Assembly (NCBI GenBank): GCA_900321965.1
Contig: ONYA01000003.1
Span: 1 to 64,000 of the forward strand
Direction: 5' to 3'
Length of the DNA stretch: 64,000 bases
Source: an uncultured Prevotellaceae bacterium
GTDB taxonomy: Bacteria > Bacteroidota > Bacteroidia > Bacteroidales > Bacteroidaceae
Shown here: positions 15,801 through 24,187 of the stretch, piece after piece
How positions within the stretch are numbered: the stretch's first letter is position 1
How the letters are laid out: the number at the start of each line of letters is the position of its first letter
Translations under genes and position numbers: made by a program
The notes under the pieces: model-generated
What the model was told of the DNA's origin: nothing
Database searches by the model: none
The model's input: the letters and a program-made list of their open reading frames with translations, nothing else

Positions 15801-18312
15801 CCGACGAACCAACTTGTACGGTGACGGGCTTTCCGTCGCGTGGGAACTGATAGTCGGAGACGTAGAACCAGTCGTCGGTCTCCACGACAGGCCGCTGGTC
15901 GTCGAGCGAGAAGACGGTGAACGAACGCTTCACCGTGTCACCATGGCAGACGGCCTCTATCTCGTGGCGCCCACTCTTCATCTTAGGCAGCTTGACGGGC
16001 GTATTGGTCTTTGCCGTCAGCCATTTCGCATCATCCACGCGGTACTCCACGGACGCAGCTATATCGTTGCTGGCCGCATTGCGCAGGTGGAACACCACGG
16101 GCTGCAGCTCGTCGAGGCGCATCTGCTCAGTCACGTCGACGGTAAAGGCGGTCTTGCGATTACCCAGCGGCAACGACTTCTGGGCGTTGTGGGTCTCGCC
16201 GCCGATGTCGGTCACATCGGCACGGCATACGAAGTTATAGAAAGCGGGATAGTCGGTCTTAGGCAGGCACATCGGCATCTGTACCGTGAACGAGCCATCG
16301 GCAGCGGTCACGGTCTCGCCCTCGGCCACATCTTCATCTTCGGTATCCTCGCCGATGATGCCTACATTCCAGTATGACGAATAGCTCCACCACCAGAGAG
16401 CGCGACGGCGTTCGATGCTGTACTTCACCTTGGCACCCTGAATGGGCACACCGGCGTATGAGCGGGCCATGCCACGGACGGTAATGGTGTCGCCATCCTT
16501 GTAGTCCTCTTTGAACTCGTCGAACTTCACCTCAAACGTCGGTCGCTTGTATTCCTCCACGCGGAAGTGGCATCTGCCATTCTGCATCTCTATACTGAAG
16601 TTACCCGTCAGTCCGTTGGAGGGCAGCGTGAAGTCGGTGGCGCAGGTGCCGAAGCGGTCGGTGGTCAGCGTTCTTTGGGCTACCTCCTTGTAGTTGGCGT
16701 CGCGCAGTGTCAGCGTCAGCCGTTTGTCGGCCAGTGCTTTCTGCTCGTAGCCATGAAGCACTTCGTATGCAACGGCGGCCACATGGACGGTCTGTCCGGG
16801 ACGGTAGATGGCACGGTCGGTAAACAGCTGTGCCCGCTCCGTCCGACGGTCGTTGTCTTGATAGGAGAAGTTCCAGTAATAGTCTTTCGGCGGACAAGCT
16901 TTGTCTGCCGAGGTGTAAGCATAGATATTCGTAGGACGCTGCTTGCCGTATTGATAGGTAGCCTCGCCTTTGGCATCGGTCTTCAGCCGGGCAAGCAACT
17001 GACCGCCGCGTCCGTTGGCATAGCCCCGCAGCTCTATGGTAGCCCCCTTGATGGGCTGTCCCTCAACGGCATCCACCACCACGTAGCGCTGACGGCTGTC
17101 GGGCAGGTTCTCCATCAGTGTTCGCACATTGCTGACGAATAGAAGCTGGCGCGACATCTTGGTAGCAGGCGTGCTTTCCATCTCAACGAGATAGACGCCC
17201 ACGGGAAGACCCGGCAACTGGAGGGTGTCATCAAACAGCTCGTACACCTGATGACCGCCACACGGCAGCGTGCCCATGGTCTCCGGCTCCTTGGCAATAT
17301 GGCTCTTCAGATTCTTGTAGTCCTTGTCATTGTCAGGATTCAGGTCGGTGTCGCCATTCACGTCGACGCGATAGACGCGGTACGTCAGCTGGTCGATGTT
17401 ACGCAGCTCCGAGAGTTTCATGGTCTGTGTCTGTCCGGGCATGGCCACTCGCGTCGGCAATTCTGCATGGAACTGTCGCGCCGACAGACTGTTCTGAGCA
17501 TTTCGCAACTCGTTTATACGGTCATAGCTGCCCCAACGGCTGATAGCATCGTTCAGATACTCCCACTTCTGTGCGGGCGTAGCATCGGTATGGGCGCTCA
17601 TATACTGATAGCGGTCAATAGCCACCTCAGCAACCTCCGCTACGTCGCCGTAGCTGTCTATCAGTGAGTCCAGAGTATGGATGTATGGTGCCTCAGCATA
17701 GTTAACGCTGCCCAAAGGACGCTGCTGACGTGCCAGTTCCAAGGCGGTCATCAGGGTGGCGGTACGGTTGCCTGCCTTCTGGTAATAGTCGTGCAGGGGG
17801 CGGAAGTCCTTCAATTCATAGCCCACCACACTCAGCATATCGTCGTCGAAGAGCTTGCTGTCGCGGCCAATGACGGTCAGCGGTTTGTAGGCGGCTGCCT
17901 TGACGGAGGCCAGCCGCGCACAGGTTGCTGCATCAAGCGTCACGCTGAGGTCATAGCGTTTCTCCAACTGGCGGTTGTCCTCGTAGACCTTCTTCAGCAC
18001 AACGGCATAGACCGCTGCCAGTGCCTTGTCTTTCGTCTGCTGCCGGCGCTGCTCCATACGCTCCACGGCGGGCTGCAGAGAGTCGGGACTGATGATTGCC
18101 ATCGTCCTGCTACCAGCCAGTTCGGCGGCCATCAGCTGTCCGAACTGCCCTTCCTTCTCCGCCTTCTGCACAATCTTCATCAACACATCATATTGCGTGC
18201 GCAGAAGGTCGTTCGCCTCCGCCGCCCTGGCCTGCTGCCAAAGCGCATCATAAGTCTGTCCTTGAATAGCCATACTCACCAACGTCATCAAAACAAACAA
18301 TACTGTTCTCAT
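12835..18312 (-). CDS. Alpha-2-macroglobulin-like (MG-domain) exported giant protein
   Basis: 1825 residues with a signal peptide (MRTVLFVLMTLVSMAIQGQ). After a helical N-terminal part come MG2-like domains (DRAIYRPGQTVHVAAVAYEVLHG is the classic macroglobulin 'yRPGqtv' signature, near residue 530), further MG domains, the A2M motif around LTTWCFMGFAHTTD, and a C-terminal helical toroid (LQRGDGSWSWWPEMPGS, as in the TED domain) followed by a beta-rich end. The thioester CxEQ is missing; the equivalent place reads QPHDDCAICQSAS, so no covalent trapping is expected. Two low-complexity inserts in the C-terminal part (near residues 1611-1629 and 1704-1717) are repeat-encoded. Likely a periplasmic or surface anti-protease-like or structural protein; role inferred. 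The start at 18312 follows a promoter by about 30 bp. Confidence 0.88.
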   Translation of the reverse strand: MRTVLFVLMTLVSMAIQGQTYDALWQQARAAEANDLLRTQYDVLMKIVQKAEKEGQFGQLMAAELAGSRTMAIISPDSLQPAVERMEQRRQQTKDKALAAVYAVVLKKVYEDNRQLEKRYDLSVTLDAATCARLASVKAAAYKPLTVIGRDSKLFDDDMLSVVGYELKDFRPLHDYYQKAGNRTATLMTALELARQQRPLGSVNYAEAPYIHTLDSLIDSYGDVAEVAEVAIDRYQYMSAHTDATPAQKWEYLNDAISRWGSYDRINELRNAQNSLSARQFHAELPTRVAMPGQTQTMKLSELRNIDQLTYRVYRVDVNGDTDLNPDNDKDYKNLKSHIAKEPETMGTLPCGGHQVYELFDDTLQLPGLPVGVYLVEMESTPATKMSRQLLFVSNVRTLMENLPDSRQRYVVVDAVEGQPIKGATIELRGYANGRGGQLLARLKTDAKGEATYQYGKQRPTNIYAYTSADKACPPKDYYWNFSYQDNDRRTERAQLFTDRAIYRPGQTVHVAAVAYEVLHGYEQKALADKRLTLTLRDANYKEVAQRTLTTDRFGTCATDFTLPSNGLTGNFSIEMQNGRCHFRVEEYKRPTFEVKFDEFKEDYKDGDTITVRGMARSYAGVPIQGAKVKYSIERRRALWWWSYSSYWNVGIIGEDTEDEDVAEGETVTAADGSFTVQMPMCLPKTDYPAFYNFVCRADVTDIGGETHNAQKSLPLGNRKTAFTVDVTEQMRLDELQPVVFHLRNAASNDIAASVEYRVDDAKWLTAKTNTPVKLPKMKSGRHEIEAVCHGDTVKRSFTVFSLDDQRPVVETDDWFYVSDYQFPRDGKPVTVQVGSSAKDVHIVYSIISGDRVIESGAVERSNELLNRKFTYKPEYGNGLLLTFAWMKQGRCYSHDVQLQRPLPDKKLRLEWQTFRDRLTPGQQEEWSLTVKTPDGQPADAQLMATLYDKSLDHFVNHRWGFYPYSWLAMPSTSWQFGTWNSLRLSGVQTLNSLKVSPFDFTHFDESLFPTYYHRMMVGSVRLRGRGLAKAAAPQAETAIGSFDVAANDVLEEKAVLRQEIAVGAQKASADETAEVPLRENLQETAFFYPQLQADTTGMVTMKFTLPESLTTWCFMGFAHTTDICFGMLEGEAVAKKQLMVQPNMPRFIREGDKATITARVINTSEGDISGTARLTLIDPETEKTVLTQSAPFAVKAGETGSVTFAVATDASFPSLLIAKVVAAGDGFSDGEQHYLPILPNRERVTVTVPFTQNEPGTKTIDLTQLFPAGVTQGKLTMEYTNNPAWLMIQALPAIGQPHDDCAICQSASLYANSIGKHIVDQVPQAKTVFEQWKREKGEETSLHSQLEKNQELKDLVLNETPWVADADRESEQRQRLADFFDENTMQQRQQSALDKLRKLQRGDGSWSWWPEMPGSVYMTVAVAEMMVRQNVMVGEQSSTQQMLTKAISFLGHEMVDLVKEMKKQEKKGRKPSFPSFNALQWLYICKLDGRRLPTDVQQANDYLIRLLKKDIKNQTIYEKALSAIILDSPLYIKSLKEFTVYKEDMGRYYDTPRAAYSWRDYRIPTQVAAIEAIQRLTPDDQQTLDEMRRWLLQEKRTQAWDTPLNSVDAVYAFMGHIGPMSPMGLMGPNADLSLDGKAIETPKATAGIGYVKTAQPYQGEKTFTANKTSEGTSWGAVYAQFMQTTSDIKNQASGVSVKREVLDSNLSPLSSLLSPLKIGSRVTVRLTIQSERDLDFVQIQDRRAACMEPVRQLSGYDWHLGCYVTPRDNVTNYYFDRLAKGKHVIETEYYIDRAGKYETGTCTVQCAYASEYRGTTKSQTIKVE
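13160..13195. repeat. GAGAGGA repeats inside the macroglobulin-like gene
   Basis: Four copies of a 9-bp unit (GGAGAGAGG type). In the coding strand they encode SNLSPLSSLLSPLK. The same unit appears in exbD (3243-3290) and pyrC (34706-34765). Confidence 0.8.
13425..13478. repeat. CCCATAGGAC repeats inside the macroglobulin-like gene
   Basis: Direct repeats of roughly 10 bp (CCCATAGGACT variants) that encode MGHIGPMSPMGLMGPN in frame. Confidence 0.7.
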
Positions 18313-18344
18313 ATCATTCCTTATTATAACAGAAACATCAACTG

Positions 18345-18352
18345 CAAAGATA
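18345..18352 (-). promoter_or_regulatory. Promoter -7 box of the macroglobulin operon
   Basis: TATCTTTG on the minus strand, 32 bp before the start at 18312. It is the only such box before the four-gene run down to ispH. Confidence 0.65.
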
Positions 18353-18412
18353 ACAACTTTTCCCGACACCCCCTGCCTACAACGCATGAAAATATGAAAG
18401 TTTAACGATTTT

Positions 18413-18448
18413 CTGTCATTTCGTCAGATTCTCCTGCCGTTTTGTCGG
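18413..18448 (+). promoter_or_regulatory. Paired 15-bp motifs upstream of clpB
   Basis: CTGTCATTTCGTCAG (18413-18427) and CTGCCGTTTTGTCGG (18434-18448) share 11 of 15 positions and lie 21 bp apart, two helical turns. Each is a weak inverted repeat (CTGNC...GNCRG). They sit about 70-105 bp before clpB and look like a tandem operator for a heat-shock or stress regulator. Confidence 0.55.
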
Positions 18449-18504
18449 TCTCACACCATTCGGCACATTGTTTGTGGCTCATTCAGCAGAACAATAAAAT
18501 AAAT

Positions 18505-18510
18505 AGGAGG
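18505..18510 (+). promoter_or_regulatory. Strong ribosome binding site of clpB
   Basis: AGGAGG lies 8 bp before the clpB ATG. A perfect Shine-Dalgarno is unusual in this window, where most genes lack one, and suggests high translation on induction. Confidence 0.7.
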
Positions 18511-18518
18511 AAACAATT

Positions 18519-21062
18519 ATGACATTAGACAAGTTTACCATCAAAGCACAGGAGGCGGTACAGCAAGCCGTCAACCGTGCACAATTAGGCGGACAACAGG
18601 TCATCGAACCCGTACATCTGTTAAAAGGTGTGCTGGAGAAGGCTAAGGATGTCTGCACATTCCTGTTCCAGAAGCTCAGCGTCAACGCCCAGCAGATTGA
18701 ACTGCTCGTTGACCAGGAACTGAAGCACCTGCCCCGCGTCGAAGGTGCCGGACAGCCATACCTCTCAAACGAATCAAACCAGGTATTAGTAAAAGCACAG
18801 GACTATGCCCAGAAGCAGGGCGACGAGTTCGTGGCGTGCGAACCTTTGTTATTGGCTCTCTTAACCGTCAACTCCACAGCTGCCCGCATCATGAAGGACG
18901 CTGGCTGCACGGAGAAAGAGATGCAGAAGGCGATTCAGGAACTGCGACAGGGACAGAAGGTTCAGTCGCAGAGTGCCGACGACAACTACCAGTCGCTGGA
19001 GAAGTACGCCAAGAATCTGGTTGACCTCGCCCGTAAGGGTAAGCTCGACCCTGTGATTGGCCGCGACGACGAGATTCGCCGTCTGTTGCAAATCCTGTCG
19101 CGACGCACCAAGAACAACCCGATACTGATTGGCGAGCCGGGTACGGGTAAGACGGCTATCGTCGAGGGACTGGCAGGCCGTATCGTCCGTGGCGACGTTC
19201 CTGAGAACTTAAAAGACAAACAGCTCTACTCGCTCGATATGGGTGCGCTGGTAGCTGGTGCGAAGTACAAAGGCGAGTTCGAGGAGCGTCTGAAGTCGGT
19301 CATCAACGAGGTAACGAAGGCCGAGGGACGTATTATCCTCTTCATCGACGAAATCCACACGCTGGTAGGTGCCGGCGGCGGTGAGGGTGCTATGGATGCC
19401 GCCAACATCCTGAAGCCGGCACTGGCCCGTGGCGAACTGCGTGCCATCGGTGCCACGACGCTGAACGAGTATCAGAAGTACTTCGAGAAGGATAAGGCGC
19501 TGGAACGTCGTTTCCAGACGGTGATGGTCGACGAGCCCGACGAGCTGAGCGCCATCAGCATCCTGCGTGGTCTGAAGGAGCGCTACGAGAACCACCACAA
19601 GGTGCGCATCCAGGACGACGCCTGTATAGCGGCCGTCCAACTGTCGGAGCGGTACATCAGCGAGCGCTTCCTGCCCGACAAGGCCATCGACCTGATGGAC
19701 GAGGCTGCCGCCAAACTGCGCATGGAGCGCGACTCCGTGCCCGAGGAGCTCGACGAGATTACCCGCCGACTGGCCCAGCTCGAAATCGAACGCGAAAGCA
19801 TCAAGCGCGAGACTAGTGCGGTCAGCGGTTCACCCGCTGACACAAAGCTCTCACAGCTCGACCGCGACATCGCCGAACTGCGCGAGCAGGAGACGCAGTT
19901 CCGTGCCAAGTGGGAGGGCGAACGCCAGCTCATCAACAAAATCCAACAGGACAAGCAGGAGATGGAGAACCTGCGACTGGAGGCTGAACGTGCTGAGCGC
20001 GAGGGCGACTACGGTCGCGTAGCCGAAATACGCTATTCGAAGCTGAAGGCACTCGAAGACGACATCGCCGCCATCCAGCGTCAGCTGGACAGTGCGTCCG
20101 GCGGTTTACCCGCCGGCAACCGCCTCGTCCGCGAAGAAGTCACCGCCGACGACATCGCCGAGGTCGTCTCCCGCTGGACGGGCATCCCCGTCAACCGCAT
20201 GATGCAGAGCGAACGTGAAAAACTGCTGCACCTCGAAGAGGAACTGCACCGCCGAGTCATCGGACAGGACGAGGCCATCACCGCCGTCAGCGATGCCGTG
20301 CGCCGCTCGCGTGCCGGACTGCAAGACCCGAAGCGGCCTATCGCCTCGTTCATCTTCCTCGGCACCACGGGTGTCGGTAAGACGGAGCTGGCCAAGACAC
20401 TGGCTGAGTACCTCTTCAACGACGAGACGATGATGACGCGTATCGACATGTCGGAGTATCAGGAGAAGCACACCGTCAGCCGACTCATCGGTGCACCTCC
20501 GGGCTACGTGGGCTACGACGAGGGTGGACAGCTGACAGAGGCCGTGCGCCGCAAGCCGTACTCCGTCGTACTCTTCGACGAGATTGAGAAGGCTCACCCC
20601 GACGTGTTCAACATCCTGCTGCAGGTACTCGACGACGGACGGCTCACCGACAACAAGGGACGGACGGCAAACTTCAAGAACACCATCATCATCATGACCA
20701 GCAACGCTACCCGCGAGCAGCTGCGCATGACGATGCGACCGGAGTTCCTGAACCGTATCGACGAGATCATCACCTTCCAGCCGCTGACGCGCGAACAGAT
20801 TGCCGACGTGGTGCGCCTGCAGATACGCAAGGTGCAGGAAATGCTGGAGCCGCAGGGCTTCCGTCTTGAGGTGACGCCGCAGGCCATCAACTATCTGGCA
20901 CAGGAGGGTTACGACCCGGACTTCGGTGCCCGTCCCGTGAAGCGCGCCATCCAGCAGCTCGTCCTCAACGACCTGTCGAAGAAGCTGCTGGCCGACGAGG
21001 TGGACCGCGACAAGCCCATCATCGTCGACGAGTTCGGCGACGGCTTAGTCTTCCGCAACTGA
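18519..21062 (+). CDS. clpB: ATP-dependent chaperone/disaggregase ClpB
   Basis: Hexameric AAA+ disaggregase that works with DnaK to dissolve protein aggregates. The 847 residues show the Clp N domain (about 1-145), first AAA+ module with GEPGTGKT (near 204) and [11 protein letters not shown], the coiled-coil M domain (about 410-530, rich in Arg/Glu/Gln), and the second AAA+ module with GTTGVGKT (near 614) and [11 protein letters not shown]. The presence of the M domain separates it from ClpA and ClpC. After IIIMTSN only 10 residues ([10 protein letters not shown]) precede [10 protein letters not shown], where ClpB proteins usually have about 30, so a surface segment in AAA2 is shortened. A strong RBS and tandem 15-bp motifs precede it; a terminator follows. 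Confidence 0.96.
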   Translation: MTLDKFTIKAQEAVQQAVNRAQLGGQQVIEPVHLLKGVLEKAKDVCTFLFQKLSVNAQQIELLVDQELKHLPRVEGAGQPYLSNESNQVLVKAQDYAQKQGDEFVACEPLLLALLTVNSTAARIMKDAGCTEKEMQKAIQELRQGQKVQSQSADDNYQSLEKYAKNLVDLARKGKLDPVIGRDDEIRRLLQILSRRTKNNPILIGEPGTGKTAIVEGLAGRIVRGDVPENLKDKQLYSLDMGALVAGAKYKGEFEERLKSVINEVTKAEGRIILFIDEIHTLVGAGGGEGAMDAANILKPALARGELRAIGATTLNEYQKYFEKDKALERRFQTVMVDEPDELSAISILRGLKERYENHHKVRIQDDACIAAVQLSERYISERFLPDKAIDLMDEAAAKLRMERDSVPEELDEITRRLAQLEIERESIKRETSAVSGSPADTKLSQLDRDIAELREQETQFRAKWEGERQLINKIQQDKQEMENLRLEAERAEREGDYGRVAEIRYSKLKALEDDIAAIQRQLDSASGGLPAGNRLVREEVTADDIAEVVSRWTGIPVNRMMQSEREKLLHLEEELHRRVIGQDEAITAVSDAVRRSRAGLQDPKRPIASFIFLGTTGVGKTELAKTLAEYLFNDETMMTRIDMSEYQEKHTVSRLIGAPPGYVGYDEGGQLTEAVRRKPYSVVLFDEIEKAHPDVFNILLQVLDDGRLTDNKGRTANFKNTIIIMTSNATREQLRMTMRPEFLNRIDEIITFQPLTREQIADVVRLQIRKVQEMLEPQGFRLEVTPQAINYLAQEGYDPDFGARPVKRAIQQLVLNDLSKKLLADEVDRDKPIIVDEFGDGLVFRN

Positions 21063-21090
21063 CTCTAAGCCTGCAAGTAGAAATATGGTT

Positions 21091-21137
21091 CCCTGACGGG
21101 TATGCTGAAAAGCACACTCGTCAGGGTTGTTTTTTTG
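21091..21137 (+). terminator. clpB terminator
   Basis: CCCTGACG and CGTCAGGG form an 8-bp stem with a partly paired loop, followed by TTGTTTTTTT, about 28 bp past the clpB stop. Confidence 0.85.
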
Positions 21138-21242
21138 CGAAATGCAGTACCGAGTCGTTACCAAACGCTCACTAAATGTTAACTCATAATAAAAACCAGT
21201 AGAACAAAATACATTTCCAATCATTATTTCAATAATCTTTCG

Positions 21243-21250
21243 TATCTTTG
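21243..21250 (+). promoter_or_regulatory. Xylanase promoter -7 box
   Basis: TATCTTTG, 209 bp before the xylanase ATG, leaving a long leader occupied by tandem repeats. Confidence 0.65.
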
Positions 21251-21260
21251 CAACCCGAAT

Positions 21261-21446
21261 TGTACTCATGTACTCATGTCAGAAAATGTACTCATGTACC
21301 CCTGTCAGAAAAAGTGCTCCTGCCAGAAAAAGTACTCATGTACTCCTGCCAGAAAAAGTACTCATGTACTCCTGTCAGAAAAAGTACTCCTGTACTCCTG
21401 TCAGAAAAAGTACTCCTGTACTCCTGTCAGAAAAAGTACTCATGTA
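21261..21446 (+). repeat. Tandem repeats in the xylanase leader
   Basis: Seven copies of CAGAAAA occur in units of up to 26 bp (GTACTCATGTACTCCTGTCAG followed by A residues), with some units shortened. They fill the stretch between the promoter and the start codon, so they would be transcribed as 5' leader. An open frame runs through them in phase with the xylanase, but the signal peptide begins only after them. Confidence 0.9.
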
Positions 21447-21458
21447 AAATATAACAGA

Positions 21459-23366
21459 ATGAAAAAGCTTTATTCATTACTACTCTTAGTCTGCCTGTCA
21501 GCTACGGCTGTCGCACAGCAGAAATTTGAACTGGGCAAGCCTAACAATGATGCCTACCGCTATCTTGACAACTATAAGGCACTCAAGGAGTACATCGACC
21601 GTGACAAGTACCCCAACTTCAAGCTGGGTGCGGGCACTACCGTCAACGACTATCTGAACAAGTCGCTGATCAAGAACCTGATTAACAAGAACTTCAACGA
21701 GACGGTTGCCGGCAACGCCATGAAGATGGCCAGCTGCGTCGATGGTAATGGCAACATGAACTTCTCAACCGTGACGAGATATGTGAACGCTGCTACCAGC
21801 GCAGGCCTCAACGTCTATGGCCACACCCTCGCCTGGCACTCACAGCAGCCTAAGGGCTGGCTGCTGAAGCTGATGGCCAACAAGCCCGACCCCAATGCAG
21901 AAGAGGTGTATGCTGTTATTGCCAGCAAGGACTTAACCAAAGATCAAAGCGTTGGCTTTAAGTCCAATGAGTCACAGTATGGCTACACCATCAAATTTGA
22001 CGCAACCAACGGCATGAAGGTGACAACCACCAAGTCGTATGGTTGGGAAATACAGTTTGTGGTGTGGGACAACATCCCCCTTAAGAATAATCAAACCTTT
22101 AAGATGACGATGACGATTAAGGGTTCTAAGTCGGGTAAGTTAGACGGACATCTTGGAGATTGGGGCAGCAATAATGACGGAAACAGCAGTACCGGCGCAA
22201 GTGTTAGCGTTCCGTTCAATACAGAATGGCAGGATGTAGAAGTTACTGTCAAGCCCACCATGGATACAAACTTCTTGTTGCTCCATGTGCCCAACTACGT
22301 CGGCGAAGTCTCCATCAAGGCCATTAAGTTTGAGGGCAATACGCGGCCTCTCGTTCCTCAGACAGCTAAGGAAATGCACGACACGCTGGTCTATGCAATG
22401 GACAAGTGGATAAAAGGCATGATGAACGCCTGCGGTGGTAAGGTCAAGGCCTGGGACCTCGTGAACGAGGCCATCTCTGGAGGCGGCAACGACGGCCAAG
22501 GCAACTACCTGCTGCAGCACTCGAAAGACTACAACCCCGATGGCGCCCCCGATGCCACCTGGGACGTCGGCGGCGACGCATTCTACTGGCAGGACTATAT
22601 GGGTTCACTGGAGTACGTCCGCCAGGCTTGCCGTCTGGCACGTAAGTACGGCCCTGCCGACATAAAGCTCTTTATCAACGACTACAACCTGGAGGGCACC
22701 TGGGACCTGAAGTACAAGGACGGCATCACTGCCAGTAATAAACTCTGGTCGCTCGTCAACTGGATTAAGAAGTGGGAGAACGACCGTGTGACGAAGATTG
22801 ACGGCATCGGCACGCAGATGCACATCTCTTACAACGAGAAAAGCTCGGCTCAGGATGCCCTGAAGAAAGCCATCACGGGTATGTTCAAGCTCATGGCAAA
22901 GACGGGCAAACTGGTGCGCGTCAGCGAACTGGACATGGGCTACAAGGACGCCAATGACAACAGCGTGCCGACAGGCAGCATAACCGAGGCCCAGCATAAG
23001 CGCATGGCCGACTTCTACGAGTGGATTATCGGGCAGTATCTCACCATCGTTCCCCCCGCTCAGCAATGGGGTATCTGCCAGTGGTGTACCACGGACTCGC
23101 CAGAGAACAGCGGATGGCGTGCCAACACACCGGTAGGTATCTGGGACCTGAACTACTACCGCAAGCACGTCTACGCCGGCTTCGTGCGTGGCCTGAATGG
23201 TGGTGAGCCCGAGGTTACTGGCATTGAAGGTGTTAAGACCGACAAGGCCGTTGACACCTCGAATGGCATCTACAACCTCAAAGGGATGCCGATGATGGCC
23301 ACCTCACTGGATGAGTTGCCCGCAGGCATCTACATCTCAAACGGCAAAAAGGTCTTGATAAAGTAA
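21459..23366 (+). CDS. GH10 endo-1,4-beta-xylanase with internal carbohydrate-binding insert
   Basis: Secreted xylan-degrading enzyme, 635 residues. A signal peptide (MKKLYSLLLLVCLSATAVAQ) sets the start at 21459. The GH10 barrel is split: the first part contains YGHTLAWHSQQP (near 122), then about 150 residues with beta-rich, carbohydrate-binding-module character (residues about 150-300, ending VSIKAIKFEG) are inserted, then the barrel resumes with WDLVNEA (acid/base Glu near 335) and VRVSELDM (nucleophile Glu near 490). GH10 enzymes interrupted this way are known from ruminal Prevotella. The C-terminus (GIYNLKGMPM...LPAGIYISNGKKVLIK) resembles the sorting or adhesion tails of Prevotella secreted enzymes, which fits PorQ-dependent export; that link is inferred. 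Confidence 0.94.
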   Translation: MKKLYSLLLLVCLSATAVAQQKFELGKPNNDAYRYLDNYKALKEYIDRDKYPNFKLGAGTTVNDYLNKSLIKNLINKNFNETVAGNAMKMASCVDGNGNMNFSTVTRYVNAATSAGLNVYGHTLAWHSQQPKGWLLKLMANKPDPNAEEVYAVIASKDLTKDQSVGFKSNESQYGYTIKFDATNGMKVTTTKSYGWEIQFVVWDNIPLKNNQTFKMTMTIKGSKSGKLDGHLGDWGSNNDGNSSTGASVSVPFNTEWQDVEVTVKPTMDTNFLLLHVPNYVGEVSIKAIKFEGNTRPLVPQTAKEMHDTLVYAMDKWIKGMMNACGGKVKAWDLVNEAISGGGNDGQGNYLLQHSKDYNPDGAPDATWDVGGDAFYWQDYMGSLEYVRQACRLARKYGPADIKLFINDYNLEGTWDLKYKDGITASNKLWSLVNWIKKWENDRVTKIDGIGTQMHISYNEKSSAQDALKKAITGMFKLMAKTGKLVRVSELDMGYKDANDNSVPTGSITEAQHKRMADFYEWIIGQYLTIVPPAQQWGICQWCTTDSPENSGWRANTPVGIWDLNYYRKHVYAGFVRGLNGGEPEVTGIEGVKTDKAVDTSNGIYNLKGMPMMATSLDELPAGIYISNGKKVLIK

Positions 23367-23375
23367 ATCCTTACA

Positions 23376-23445
23376 AACACCCACCCCAATGCTTCGAAAC
23401 GCCCATAAGCACAGGGCAAACATTGGGGTGGGTGTGTTTTGTTTT
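23376..23445 (+). terminator. Xylanase terminator
   Basis: A 14-bp stem (ACCCACCCCAATG paired with CATTGGGGTGGGT) with a long loop and a T-rich tail, just after the stop. Confidence 0.85.
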
Positions 23446-23542
23446 AACAGCACGCCACAAATCATTTTGTTTTCTGTGGTGAATTAACCGTCAAAATGAA
23501 AAAAAAAATCGGATATTATTTGCATTTGTCACGGTAAAGTCG

Positions 23543-23550
23543 TATATTTG
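23543..23550 (+). promoter_or_regulatory. Promoter -7 box of the outer-membrane barrel gene
   Basis: TATATTTG, 40 bp before the ATG at 23591. Confidence 0.65.
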
Positions 23551-23590
23551 CGCCATCTATTATTATTAACCAATTCAAAAACGGAAAATT

Positions 23591-24169
23591 ATGAAAGAAG
23601 CTATCCGATTATTGATTGTGGCAGTCATGATGCTGACTGTTTCGCTGAACGTGAACGCACAGTTCAAAAAGAAAGAGAACAACCGCGTACCCGACCGTTT
23701 CCACATGGGAATCCGTGGTGGTTATTCTCAGAGCACTGGTGACGTGTCTTCTATTGGTTTCCCTCATGGCGGTATCGGTGTAGACTTTCAGGTTGCTCCC
23801 ATACCTCTCTTTCTTGAGACCGGTTTGTATTATATGAACAAAGGTCAGATTGATTGGGATGGAGAGGACGAAGATCACATGGGTTACGTACCTTTGCTGC
23901 TGAGTTATCACATTAACTTAGCCCCCAACCTGTTTCTTCAGCCATTCGCTGGTGGCATAGCCGGCTATTTAGGAACGACAGAAAACTTCGAGGCTGCAGT
24001 CCGTATCGGCTTAGGTTTCAATTTTGGCCGACTATACGCCAACACGGGTTTTGACTTAGGTCTCATAGAACACGAGAAAAACATTAATTCTTATTACGGA
24101 CGTTCCACTAAATGGACGAACTACACCGCCTTTGTCACCATCGGCTTCAACTGGGCAGGTAGCCGTTAA
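23591..24169 (+). CDS. Small outer-membrane beta-barrel protein
   Basis: 192 residues with a signal peptide (MKEAIRLLIVAVMMLTVSLNVNAQ) followed by alternating amphipathic strands with aromatic girdles (HMGIRGGYSQSTG, PLFLETGLYYMNKG, LFLQPFAGGIAGYLG, YTAFVTIGFNW). This matches the PorT/OmpW-like barrel family common in Bacteroidetes. Substrate and function are not readable. It has its own promoter and is convergent with mfd, so it is probably monocistronic. Confidence 0.8.
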   Translation: MKEAIRLLIVAVMMLTVSLNVNAQFKKKENNRVPDRFHMGIRGGYSQSTGDVSSIGFPHGGIGVDFQVAPIPLFLETGLYYMNKGQIDWDGEDEDHMGYVPLLLSYHINLAPNLFLQPFAGGIAGYLGTTENFEAAVRIGLGFNFGRLYANTGFDLGLIEHEKNINSYYGRSTKWTNYTAFVTIGFNWAGSR

Positions 24170-24187
24170 GTGACGTCAGCCCCACGA

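Noticed and set aside
15012..16897. Plus- and minus-strand frames inside the macroglobulin-like gene
   Set aside because: They are shadow frames of a G+C-rich coding strand; the 1825-residue frame has clear domains.
21276..21458. N-terminal extension of the xylanase through the leader repeats
   Set aside because: The signal peptide starts at 21459; the extension would be a Cys/Lys-rich repeat that hides it.
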